A stretch of DNA of 18,102 nt from positions 1-18,102 of the forward strand of contig PFRJ01000117.1 in NCBI GenBank assembly GCA_002788515.1, given 5' to 3'. Source of the DNA: Nitrosopumilales archaeon CG_4_9_14_0_2_um_filter_34_16 (GTDB lineage Archaea > Thermoproteota > Nitrososphaeria > Nitrososphaerales > Nitrosopumilaceae). The position numbers were made by a program, and so were the translations under genes. Shown here piece after piece: positions 1-6,775 of the stretch. Every line of letters begins with the position of its first letter. Within the stretch, counting starts at the first letter, position 1. The notes beneath the pieces were generated by a model. That model was not told where the DNA came from. It did no database searches and was given only the letters and a program-made list of their open reading frames with translations.

Positions 1-207
1 AAATTCCAAGCAATTTCTTTTGTTCAAGGAACTCATTGGTCTCAATCAGTAGGTGATAAAGGAATTCTTTACAAATCAATTAAAGATCCATTTTCAAAAC
101 TCATCATTCAATCTTCTAATGGCTCAAAAAAACTGTATCATGTACCAAAAGATAGAACTGTTGTTGTAACAAATGATATTGTGCACTTTCTAGGCGAAAT
201 AGCTTAA
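1..207 (+). CDS. 3' end of an unrecognised protein (partial)
   Basis: The window opens inside an open reading frame that reads through 68 codons to a TAA at 205-207. The visible C-terminal part is soluble-looking, with alternating hydrophobic and polar residues that suggest beta strands, and ends in FLGEIA. I do not recognise a family and see no catalytic motif. It converges with the next minus-strand gene with only two bases between the stop codons. The true start lies outside the window. Confidence 0.7.
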   Translation, partial: KFQAISFVQGTHWSQSVGDKGILYKSIKDPFSKLIIQSSNGSKKLYHVPKDRTVVVTNDIVHFLGEIA

Positions 208-209
208 GA

Positions 210-482
210 TTATTTAAAAAATTGATCTACTTGATCTCTGTATTTGATAGCAATTTTTCCAAATTCTGTAAAATCGTCTGCGGTTGGATATTTCATTTTT
301 ATTGCAAACTGATTTATGAATATGGATAATGCACTTCCAATAATCAGATTGTAAACACCATCAGCTACATTATTTGAATATGGAAATGCAATTTTGATAA
401 ATGGTAAATAAGTTTCAGTCTGAGATATCATTAATTTGATATGTTTTTCAACAAATTCTTCAACATCAGATGGAATTACCAT
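210..482 (-). CDS. small conserved-looking hypothetical protein, 90 aa
   Basis: A 90-residue protein starting with ATG at 482. It is predicted to be mostly helical, with amphipathic segments around residues 5-25 and 65-88 and a moderately hydrophobic middle (about 44-58, containing LIIGSALSIFI). That middle could be a buried helix rather than a clear membrane span. No family is recognised and there are no cysteines. A TATA-like box (504-511) is centred 25 nt before the ATG, which supports a real, leaderless gene. Function unknown. Confidence 0.7.
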   Translation of the reverse strand: MVIPSDVEEFVEKHIKLMISQTETYLPFIKIAFPYSNNVADGVYNLIIGSALSIFINQFAIKMKYPTADDFTEFGKIAIKYRDQVDQFFK

Positions 483-503
483 TAATCTTAATTATATTGA
501 TTT

Positions 504-511
504 CTTATAAA
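504..511 (-). promoter_or_regulatory. box A (TATA) for the 210-482 gene
   Basis: Reads TTTATAAG on the minus strand, centred about 25 nt upstream of the ATG at 482. This is the spacing expected for archaeal TBP/TFB promoters of leaderless transcripts. Confidence 0.6.
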
Positions 512-541
512 CAGAACTTTAATTCCTAGGCATGATTTTAG

Positions 542-760
542 TTATCTTATAATTTGTTCTAGATATTTCTCTTTTCCCTTTCTACTTCTTGGTAGACATC
601 TTAATTGTCTATTGCAACAGGGACAAATAATCCCATCAAACTCTACAAATATTTCACAATAGTTGCATCTTTTTTGTCCAGCAGCATATCTGCCCATTTC
701 TGTTGGTTTGAGAGCCTTGTATCTTTTGCATTTACCTATACAATAAGTCACAATACACAA
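542..760 (-). CDS. small cysteine-rich zinc-ribbon-like protein, 72 aa
   Basis: Nine cysteines in 72 residues: C2, C7, C11, C32, C35, C46, C48, C49 and C55. The pairs C7-x3-C11, C32-x2-C35 and C46-x-C-C fit a small zinc-binding fold. The segment GRYAAGQKRCNYC and the basic tail (RSRKGKEKYLEQ) resemble a family of small thaumarchaeal Zn-ribbon proteins of unknown role; this is recalled, not searched. The frame opens with TTG at 760. A GTG at 751 (giving MTYCIGKC) is an alternative, better spaced from a possible box A at about 775-783. The role could be nucleic-acid or protein binding, but this is not shown. Confidence 0.75.
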   Translation of the reverse strand: MCIVTYCIGKCKRYKALKPTEMGRYAAGQKRCNYCEIFVEFDGIICPCCNRQLRCLPRSRKGKEKYLEQIIR

Positions 761-833
761 ATAAAATTACTAAAGATAAAATCTTTGATTGCACTGCACT
801 CACTTTTTCAAATTTTTCACAAATGAAATTAAA

Positions 834-839
834 TTTATA
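834..839 (+). promoter_or_regulatory. box A (TATA) for the 859-1161 gene
   Basis: TTTATA centred 22-25 nt upstream of the tandem TTG codons at 859 and 862, consistent with a leaderless transcript beginning at or next to the start codon. Confidence 0.5.
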
Positions 840-858
840 GCACTAATTCCATTTTTTA

Positions 859-1161
859 TTGTTGTTAGAACTAGACAAGAAAGTATTTGGAAAGGTTACA
901 ACTAAAGAAATTATTGGAGCTGATCCGCCTGCAATCCCTGACACTAGGGATATTTTTGAAAAAGAACTAGGATCTTTACTTGACGACCTAACATCACAAT
1001 CAAAGGAGAATCTTAAAAAACTATTAGAAGAGCAAAAAATCGCTGAAGTTCACATAAATAGCAGACCAGGTGCCATGGCTCTAGCTCAAAACAAAATTCA
1101 ATTATTTAATCAATATAATGAGAAATACATTCAAGCTATCAAAGAAAAATTAGAATTGTAG
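859..1161 (+). CDS. hypothetical helical protein, 100 aa
   Basis: A 100-residue, charged, largely helical protein. Residues 33-60 (ELGSLLDDL to LLEEQK) and 76-100 look like amphipathic helices able to form a coiled coil. There is no signal peptide, membrane span or recognised motif. Two TTG codons (859, 862) could start it; both sit at leaderless distance from the TTTATA at 834-839. It ends about 100 bases before tfb on the same strand, but tfb has its own box A, so co-transcription is not required. Function unknown. Confidence 0.75.
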   Translation: MLLELDKKVFGKVTTKEIIGADPPAIPDTRDIFEKELGSLLDDLTSQSKENLKKLLEEQKIAEVHINSRPGAMALAQNKIQLFNQYNEKYIQAIKEKLEL

Positions 1162-1226
1162 TTTTACTTTAATTGGCAGACACAGTTATCTCCATGCCTA
1201 ATTTTTTTAAAAAACAAAGTTGATGA

Positions 1227-1236
1227 TTAATAAATA
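1227..1236 (+). promoter_or_regulatory. box A (TATA) for tfb
   Basis: TTAATAAATA centred about 34 nt before the ATG at 1266, predicting a very short 5' leader of a few nucleotides. Confidence 0.55.
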
Positions 1237-1265
1237 CCAAGTAATGCAGGATTCCAGAATCGTAC

Positions 1266-2171
1266 ATGGTAAGCAAAACAAAAGAACTGTGTCCTAGATG
1301 TGCTCAAGGAAAACTAGTCACTGATACTGAATCTGGAGAAATGTTTTGTTCTAAATGTGGATTTGTAATTAGTGAAAAACTACAAGAGGCTGGTCCAGAA
1401 TGGAGATCTTTTACCCAAGATGAAGGTGGAAACAAAGCAAGGGCTGGTGCACCAACATCATTGACAATGCATGATATGGGACTTGCAACAATTATCAATC
1501 CTGTAAACAAAGATGCATCTGGAAGACCACTTACAGCATCTATGAAAAGTACAATTGAAAGACTTAGAACTTGGGATAGTAGAAGTCAGGTTCATGAACC
1601 AGTTGATAGAAACTTTAGACAGGCATTTAGCGAATTAAACAGACTAAAAGACAAGCTAGCAATTTCTGATGCAGTAATTGAAAAAGCAGCTTACATTTAC
1701 AGAAAGGCACTTGAAAAAGGCCTGGTTAGAGGACGATCCATTTCAGCTTTGATGGCATCTGCACTTTACGCAGCATGTCGTGATACTGCAACTCCAAGAA
1801 ATCTAAAAGATGTAGAAGAAGCAGCTAACATCAAAAGAAAAGATATTGCAAGATGTTACAGATTACTAGTCAAAGAATTGGATTTGAAGATGCCAGTAAC
1901 TGATTCAATTCAATGTGTTGCAAGAATTGCAAGCAGAATTGGAATTGCAGAGAAAACAAAAAGATACGCCACACAAGTATTGAAATTAGCTCAAGAAAAT
2001 GAGGTATCTGCAGGAAAAGATCCAATGGGATTGGCAGCTGCAGCGCTATATTTGTCATGTGTGAAAAACGGTGAGGATAAGACTCAGCGAGACATTGCAG
2101 AGGCTGCAAATGTCACTGAAGTAACTATCAGAAACAGGTACAAAGGTCTCAAAGAATCACTTGATTTATAA
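1266..2171 (+). CDS. tfb: transcription initiation factor IIB (TFB)
   Basis: Archaeal TFB, 301 aa, the usual full length. It recruits RNA polymerase to the TBP-box A complex and touches the BRE. The N-terminal zinc ribbon uses C9, C12, C28 and C31. The B-reader/linker follows with GPEWRSF at 43-49. Two cyclin-fold repeats occupy roughly 105-200 and 210-300; the second ends in a helix-turn-helix-like segment (DIAEAANVTEVTIRNRYKGL). Start is ATG with a box A just upstream. Thaumarchaeal genomes commonly carry several TFB paralogues, so this may be one of a set and could favour particular promoters. All zinc ligands and both repeats are intact. Its stop lies one base before the end of the convergent antiporter gene. 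Confidence 0.97.
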   Translation: MVSKTKELCPRCAQGKLVTDTESGEMFCSKCGFVISEKLQEAGPEWRSFTQDEGGNKARAGAPTSLTMHDMGLATIINPVNKDASGRPLTASMKSTIERLRTWDSRSQVHEPVDRNFRQAFSELNRLKDKLAISDAVIEKAAYIYRKALEKGLVRGRSISALMASALYAACRDTATPRNLKDVEEAANIKRKDIARCYRLLVKELDLKMPVTDSIQCVARIASRIGIAEKTKRYATQVLKLAQENEVSAGKDPMGLAAAALYLSCVKNGEDKTQRDIAEAANVTEVTIRNRYKGLKESLDL

Positions 2172-2172
2172 T

Positions 2173-3636
2173 TTATTTTCTTTGAGAATCCTCAACTGGT
2201 TTAACAAATCCACCTTCCACTGATTCATTTTGAAAATCCTCTAATGTTTCCGTTTGTTCTTTTCCAATATTCTCTTCAATATTTTCAGGTTTAACAAATC
2301 CACCTTCGATAGATTCAGGCGGAGGAATTCTCTTTGATTTTCCTAATCCAACAGTTGTAATCATTACTGATGATAAAATGATAAAGAATACTATTTGCGA
2401 ATATGCTTCTGAATTTGGTAAACCCATGGTGATTGGATATGTAGCAAGTACTGCAGCAGCTAATCCTCTTGGAATCATGGACTTGGTTACTGCTTTATCC
2501 AATTTGGAAAATTTTTTCGTAAGTGTTATTTTACTAACCAATGCTCTTCCATAGTAAATAGCGATTGTAGTCAAGATTCCAAATACAATATATTCTATTT
2601 TTCCAAAACTTGCCATTAATCCAACAAACACAAAGAAAAATGATCTCACCAAAAATGTTAATTGATTGTGTGTTGGATCATCCATCTCAACTCTTGGAAG
2701 CTTAAATCTCAAAATCTTTGAAAGATGACTCTTGTTTCCAATCATCAAACCAAATACAAGTGCTGTTAAAGCTCCTGATTCTCCAAATGAATTTGCTAAA
2801 AAGAACAAAACAAACAAGATTCCTAATGTAAGCATGTATGCGTGTTGAGCATTTCCAAGTTTTGAAGAAACATACATCCAAGGAATTCCTACTCCAAATC
2901 CAAGAACTAATCCCACAACTATTGCTCTACCAATTGTTTCTTCTAGTGTTTGCAGATCAAAATGACCTGAAAGAACTGCTTCAAATAATATAAATGCAAT
3001 AATTGTAGCTAAAATATCTGTTACAGCAGATTCAAAACTTAGAATTGATTTAGTATCATCAGAAATTTTTACATTTCTGACAAGACCAAAAACAATTGCT
3101 GAACTACTACCACCTACAATTGAACCTAACAATATACTATCTAGCCACATCCATCCTAATGCAAAATGAGCAGCAAGTGTTATGATTGCTACTGATAAAA
3201 TAAAACCAAGGATAGCCAATGTTATTGAAAAATGAACAGTTTTTACAACGCGTTTGATATCTAAATTTAACCCACCATCAAACATTATGATTATCAAAGC
3301 AAGTGCAGCAAAGTATGGTACCACTCTGATTACAGCTTCAGGCTGAATTAGTCCAAAAACTGGTCCTATTACAACTCCAAGAATCATTAAAAATGCAACA
3401 TCAGGAATTCCTGTTTTTTTGAAGAATGCTTCACCTGCTACTCCTAAAAAGATTACTACCCCAGCTGCAAGCAATATAACATGAGCCGACGCAATTGGTC
3501 CATCTTGAATAGACAATGCACCAATAGAATTTTGCAATTCAGTTAATTTCTCTAAAATCATGGTTGAATCAAAATTGGATATATCTCCAATTTGATCTTT
3601 AAATAAATTCAAAAATGATAAAATTATCGGATTCAT
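2173..3636 (-). CDS. CPA1-family cation/proton antiporter (NhaP-like)
   Basis: A 487-residue membrane protein with about 12-13 hydrophobic helices between residues 50 and 432. It matches Na+(K+)/H+ exchangers of the CPA superfamily: MFDGGLNLD at 118-126, the ion-site helix FESAVTDI at 201-208, GESGALTALVFG at 285-296, and MIPRGLAAAVLAT at 387-399, the typical PRGL helix of NhaP proteins. The usual Asn-Asp (CPA1) or Asp-Asp (CPA2) pair appears here as Thr206-Asp207. A hydrophilic tail after residue 435 carries the ten-residue motif ES(I/V)EGGFVKP twice. It probably exports Na+ or K+ in exchange for protons and controls cytoplasmic pH. Start is ATG at 3636, divergent from the hemerythrin gene. 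Confidence 0.92.
   Translation of the reverse strand: MNPIILSFLNLFKDQIGDISNFDSTMILEKLTELQNSIGALSIQDGPIASAHVILLAAGVVIFLGVAGEAFFKKTGIPDVAFLMILGVVIGPVFGLIQPEAVIRVVPYFAALALIIIMFDGGLNLDIKRVVKTVHFSITLAILGFILSVAIITLAAHFALGWMWLDSILLGSIVGGSSSAIVFGLVRNVKISDDTKSILSFESAVTDILATIIAFILFEAVLSGHFDLQTLEETIGRAIVVGLVLGFGVGIPWMYVSSKLGNAQHAYMLTLGILFVLFFLANSFGESGALTALVFGLMIGNKSHLSKILRFKLPRVEMDDPTHNQLTFLVRSFFFVFVGLMASFGKIEYIVFGILTTIAIYYGRALVSKITLTKKFSKLDKAVTKSMIPRGLAAAVLATYPITMGLPNSEAYSQIVFFIILSSVMITTVGLGKSKRIPPPESIEGGFVKPENIEENIGKEQTETLEDFQNESVEGGFVKPVEDSQRK
2198..2307 (-). repeat. duplicated 20-bp segment in the antiporter tail
   Basis: The 20 bases at 2198-2217 and 2288-2307 are identical (ggtttaacaaatccaccttc), exactly 90 bp apart and in frame. 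They encode the repeated EGGFVKP element (residues 441-450 and 471-480) of the cytoplasmic tail. Confidence 0.85.
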
Positions 3637-3708
3637 TTATGGTTAAAAGTAAATCAATCTGAACCAAAGTTAATCCTATCTAGCTAATAATTTCAACTTT
3701 ATAATTGA

Positions 3709-3718
3709 TTTTAAATAA
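3709..3718 (+). promoter_or_regulatory. box A (TATA) for the hemerythrin-like gene
   Basis: TTTTAAATAA centred about 25 nt before the GTG at 3739; a strong box A at leaderless distance. It lies in the 102-bp divergent region shared with the antiporter. Confidence 0.65.
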
Positions 3719-3738
3719 CATATACAAAAATCATTACT

Positions 3739-4281
3739 GTGAGCGCAACAAATCAACTACGTGCAGATCATGAACAAGTTCGTCGTCTAGAAAAAATAGT
3801 TTTAAAATGTTCTGAAGAATTGTACAAAGGTAATACAATTCCATTCTCAGATCTAACAAAAATTACCATAGTAATTTCGGAATTTGTTGATTCTATTCAC
3901 CATTCAAGAGAAGAAGACTCGTATTTTCCATGTGTTGCAAGTTATGATACACTGAAAGAAGAAATTAGAAAATTTATGATAGAACATGAATTTGGACGCA
4001 ACATTGCCAGACAAATATCACATCATCTAAAAAGATGGAAAGATGGAGAAGATGCACAAGAACCTGTATCAAGATATCTGAGAACATATGCCATATTTCT
4101 AAATGATCATCTTAACAAAGAAAACAAATTCTTTGATGATGCAGAAGATAATGTTTTATCAAAAGAAGAAGAGGTTGAAATGTATGAACAATACAGATCA
4201 GTTTTTGCCATAGTAAAAAAAATAGATGAACTTATTGCTGAGATTGATTACTTGGAAAATCAACCTTGGGCTAAAAATTAA
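3739..4281 (+). CDS. hemerythrin HHE-domain protein
   Basis: A 180-residue cytosolic four-helix-bundle protein with the HHE signature: H11 in DHEQV, H55-x3-E59 (HSREE), H83 in EHEFGR, and H124-x3-E128 (HLNKE) followed by FF. These are the expected ligands for a non-haem di-iron centre. Family members bind O2, NO or iron and serve in oxygen or redox sensing, iron storage or repair of damaged iron centres; the precise role here is not evident. A C-terminal extension of about 45 residues (E143 onward) is acidic and helical. Start is GTG at 3739, supported by the box A at 3709-3718. It is divergent from the antiporter and 36 bases upstream of the APS kinase ATG. Confidence 0.9.
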   Translation: MSATNQLRADHEQVRRLEKIVLKCSEELYKGNTIPFSDLTKITIVISEFVDSIHHSREEDSYFPCVASYDTLKEEIRKFMIEHEFGRNIARQISHHLKRWKDGEDAQEPVSRYLRTYAIFLNDHLNKENKFFDDAEDNVLSKEEEVEMYEQYRSVFAIVKKIDELIAEIDYLENQPWAKN

Positions 4282-4289
4282 CGTAAACT

Positions 4290-4297
4290 CTTTATGG
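4290..4297 (+). promoter_or_regulatory. box A (TATA) for cysC
   Basis: CTTTATGG centred about 25 nt upstream of ATG 4318. It overlaps the in-frame ATG at 4294, arguing that 4294 is part of the promoter and not the start codon. Confidence 0.5.
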
Positions 4298-4317
4298 GTT
4301 ATTCAGATATTTTGCTT

Positions 4318-4833
4318 ATGAAACCTTTCATTCTTTGGATGACTGGTCTTCCTTGTTCAGGTAAGACTACCATCGTAAAAGATTTGCAAAAAGATATCCC
4401 AAATTTGGCGATGCTTGATGGTGATGAATTAAGAGAATGGTTCTCACCAAAAGACTTTTCAAAAGCAGGACGTGATGAACATAACAAAAAAGTTGCTCAT
4501 TTAGCTAAGCTTTTGTTAAAACACGGTGTTCCAAGTGCAGTATCTCTTGTATCTCCATATATTGAGAATAGAGAAAATGCTAGAGAAATCATTAATGCAG
4601 GTGATCAATTCGCAGAATGTTACGTAAAATGTTCATTAGAAAAATGTGAAGAAAGAGATGTCAAAGGTATGTATGCCAAGGCAAGAAAAGGAGAAATCAA
4701 AGGATTTACAGGAATTGATGATCCTTATGAAGCTCCTGAAAAAGCAGATTTGATAATTGATACTGAACATGAATCACTTGAGGACAGTGCAAATAAAGTC
4801 AGGGACTTCCTAAAAGGAAGAAACCTACTCTAA
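4318..4833 (+). CDS. cysC: adenylylsulfate (APS) kinase
   Basis: Phosphorylates adenosine 5'-phosphosulfate to PAPS using ATP. Numbered from ATG 4318 (171 aa, close to the usual single-domain size): Walker A loop GLPCSGKTT at 10-18, DGDELREWFS at 34-43, the GRDEHNKKVAHLAKLL helix, the serine-containing SLVSPY segment, and FTGIDDPYEAP near 130-140, all diagnostic of APS kinases. An upstream in-frame ATG (4294) would add eight residues but sits inside the apparent box A, so 4318 is preferred. Its end overlaps by 9 bp the end of the convergent cysQ-like gene. No ATP sulfurylase or PAPS reductase is nearby, so the pathway must be completed elsewhere. Confidence 0.94.
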   Translation: MKPFILWMTGLPCSGKTTIVKDLQKDIPNLAMLDGDELREWFSPKDFSKAGRDEHNKKVAHLAKLLLKHGVPSAVSLVSPYIENRENAREIINAGDQFAECYVKCSLEKCEERDVKGMYAKARKGEIKGFTGIDDPYEAPEKADLIIDTEHESLEDSANKVRDFLKGRNLL

Positions 4834-5640
4834 TTTTTTAAACTCTTCAATTATTTTATTGTGAACTAATCCATTAGTTACCAGAATACCATTTTGATGA
4901 TACACATTTTCGTTATTGTATGTAAGATCATTTCCTAACATATCTGTCATTTTTCCTCCAGCTTCTGAAATAATACAATATGATGCTGCTGAATCCCACT
5001 CTTTCATTTTATTTGTGGTTGTAATGTACGCTTCAGCTTTACCTGAACTAATCATTCCAACTTTTAACGAACTTCCAATGCTTGTAAAATCTTTAATGCC
5101 TAATTTCTCAATAAATGATTTTTCTTTATTTGATAAATGATGTCTTGATCCAACTGTCCTACATTTTGCAATTTCAGATATTTGTGTTACAGATATTTTT
5201 TTCCATTCTTGATTTGAATACATAAACGCACCACTTCCCTTTTGTGCTACAAACAATGTTTTTTCTGTAGGCCATCCAATAACTCCAAGAATTGGTTTTT
5301 TATTTTTAATTAAAGAAATCATTACAGTAAATTCTCCTGTCTTATCAATAAAATCAGAAGTTCCATCAAGAGGATCTACGATCCAAAGCATTTCTTTTGA
5401 TAATCTACCAAAGTCATCTTTATCCTCTTCGGATAAAATTTTATGTTGTGTCTGTGAAAGAATTTTTTTGATGATTGCATTACTTCTCAGATCCGCATCT
5501 GTTATTGGAGAGTCATCATTTTTTATGGATGTGTTATACTTTTCATGATAAATCTCTAGAATTGCATCTCCAGCTTCTTTTGCAGCCTTGATAGCAATGT
5601 CTAATTCAGGAATCTTGTTGGAAATAGGAATATCTTGCAA
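4825..5640 (-). CDS. cysQ: 3'(2'),5'-bisphosphate nucleotidase / inositol-monophosphatase family (CysQ-like)
   Basis: A 271-residue protein of the Mg2+-dependent, Li+-sensitive phosphatase family. Metal-site motifs are present in order: SPITDAD at 44-50, EED at 71-73, DPLDGT at 89-94 and WDSA at 215-218. The SPITDAD and DPLDGTSDFI wording and the convergent overlap with APS kinase favour a PAP (3'-phosphoadenosine 5'-phosphate) phosphatase, which removes the inhibitory product of PAPS use. Inositol monophosphatase activity cannot be excluded from sequence alone. Start is TTG at 5640, 10 bases after the stop of the small membrane protein gene, with a weak AGGT upstream, so it is probably the second gene of that transcript. 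Confidence 0.88.
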   Translation of the reverse strand: MQDIPISNKIPELDIAIKAAKEAGDAILEIYHEKYNTSIKNDDSPITDADLRSNAIIKKILSQTQHKILSEEDKDDFGRLSKEMLWIVDPLDGTSDFIDKTGEFTVMISLIKNKKPILGVIGWPTEKTLFVAQKGSGAFMYSNQEWKKISVTQISEIAKCRTVGSRHHLSNKEKSFIEKLGIKDFTSIGSSLKVGMISSGKAEAYITTTNKMKEWDSAASYCIISEAGGKMTDMLGNDLTYNNENVYHQNGILVTNGLVHNKIIEEFKKLE

Positions 5641-5650
5641 TTGAGATTAC

Positions 5651-5860
5651 CTAGGTTGTAAGTTCTGGTTTTAGCGTCCAAACAACTCCGAGAACAATAA
5701 ATGGAATTGACATTATACCTATGATGGTCAATATTGTATTGAATTGTGATACTGACACTTCTGGATTATTCACTATCCATGGAAGAGGCAATGTAATAAC
5801 TACCCAAATAACTCCTAATAGCATTATCAATTTTGCCTTTGCTTTTCTATCCATCATCAT
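5651..5860 (-). CDS. small two-helix membrane protein, 69 aa
   Basis: Basic N-terminus (MDRKAKAK), a first hydrophobic helix at about 10-28, a short loop containing PWIVNNPEVS, a second helix at about 42-63, and a short tail. No family is recognised. Three consecutive ATG codons could start it; the outermost (5860) is 25 nt from a box A at 5881-5888. It lies directly upstream of the cysQ-like gene and is probably co-transcribed with it, but a functional link is only inferred. Confidence 0.75.
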   Translation of the reverse strand: MMMDRKAKAKLIMLLGVIWVVITLPLPWIVNNPEVSVSQFNTILTIIGIMSIPFIVLGVVWTLKPELTT

Positions 5861-5880
5861 TTTTTGTATCCCTGCACTGT

Positions 5881-5888
5881 ATTAATTT
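5881..5888 (-). promoter_or_regulatory. box A for the 5651-5860 / cysQ transcript
   Basis: Reads AAATTAAT on the minus strand, centred about 25 nt upstream of ATG 5860, inside the 37-bp gap downstream of the dehydrogenase gene. Confidence 0.4.
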
Positions 5889-5897
5889 CATGTGAAT

Positions 5898-6641
5898 TCA
5901 TTTTATTGATTCTCCACCGTCTACTGTTAGTATTGCACCAGTAATCCAAGATGCATCTTCTGATGCAAAGTACAATACTGCTTTTCCTATCTCATCAGGT
6001 TGACCTATTCTTCCTATTGGATGTTCATTGTTCATAAATTCTATGTCTTTTTGAGTTTTCAAAAATGGTTTTGTCATATCAGTGTCTACTACACCAGGAC
6101 AAATACAATTAACTCTAATCTTGTCTTTGGCATATTCAAGTGCCCAACATTTTGTTAATATGATTAAAGCAGCTTTTGATGCTGAATATGCATCAGCATT
6201 AAATCCTTGATATGCCTTTATTCCTGCATCTGATGAAATATTGATTATTGTTCCAGATGTTTTTTGTAAATAAGGAATTGCTTCTTTGGTAAATCGAAAC
6301 TGTCCGGTAAGATTCACATCAAGTACTTCATTCCATTCATCTTCATCAATTTCATGTAATTGCTTAATAGTTGGAAATACTCCGGCATTATTTACAAGAA
6401 TATCCAATTTACCGAATTTTTCAATAATTTTGTTTATGACATTTTTTACATTATCTTTATTTCTAATATCTGCTGCAATTCCAGTTAAATTAGGAATTTC
6501 TAACACTGCTTTTTCTAATCTTTCGTGATTTTTTGCAGTAATTATCACAGTAGCTCCATTTTCTGATAAAATTTTTGCAGTAGCAAATCCTATCCCACGA
6601 CTTCCACCGGTAACTAATGCAATCTTGTCTGATAATCTCAA
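5898..6641 (-). CDS. short-chain dehydrogenase/reductase (classical SDR)
   Basis: A 247-residue Rossmann-fold oxidoreductase with every classical SDR landmark: the TGGSRGIG cofactor loop at 11-18, NNAG at 84-87, the catalytic S136/S137, Y152-x3-K156 (YSASK), CPG at 181-183 and the C-terminal TGAILTVDGG. It reduces or oxidises a carbonyl/hydroxyl substrate with NAD(P)H. The general sequence resembles FabG/3-oxoacyl-ACP reductase-like enzymes, but the substrate cannot be read from sequence. Start is TTG at 6641, chosen because the box A TATAAATT (6664-6671) is centred 26 nt upstream. Confidence 0.93.
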   Translation of the reverse strand: MRLSDKIALVTGGSRGIGFATAKILSENGATVIITAKNHERLEKAVLEIPNLTGIAADIRNKDNVKNVINKIIEKFGKLDILVNNAGVFPTIKQLHEIDEDEWNEVLDVNLTGQFRFTKEAIPYLQKTSGTIINISSDAGIKAYQGFNADAYSASKAALIILTKCWALEYAKDKIRVNCICPGVVDTDMTKPFLKTQKDIEFMNNEHPIGRIGQPDEIGKAVLYFASEDASWITGAILTVDGGESIK

Positions 6642-6663
6642 TAGTTTTTAGATACAAATTCGT

Positions 6664-6671
6664 AATTTATA
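6664..6671 (-). promoter_or_regulatory. box A (TATA) for the SDR gene
   Basis: TATAAATT on the minus strand, centred 26-27 nt before TTG 6641; a near-consensus archaeal box A. Confidence 0.65.
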
Positions 6672-6746
6672 GATCCATTAATGTATATTTACCTATAAAA
6701 TATTATATAAAAACTATTATTTTTTTATAAAATATGATGTAAAATG

Positions 6747-6753
6747 TTAAATA
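6747..6753 (+). promoter_or_regulatory. box A (TATA) driving the candidate small RNA
   Basis: TTAAATA on the plus strand, centred 26 nt upstream of the A at 6776. No plus-strand protein gene of normal size follows for about 1 kb, so the promoter appears to serve a non-coding or very short coding transcript. Confidence 0.5.
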
Positions 6754-6775
6754 GTTATAGTTACTACAATAAATA

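Noticed and set aside
605..826. Plus-strand open frame opposite the zinc-ribbon gene
   Set aside because: Antisense to a cysteine-patterned protein; its product has no family features and there is no fitting box A.
4294..4317. Eight-codon N-terminal extension of cysC
   Set aside because: Its ATG lies within the apparent box A, and APS kinases normally begin shortly before the first strand, as the ATG at 4318 does.
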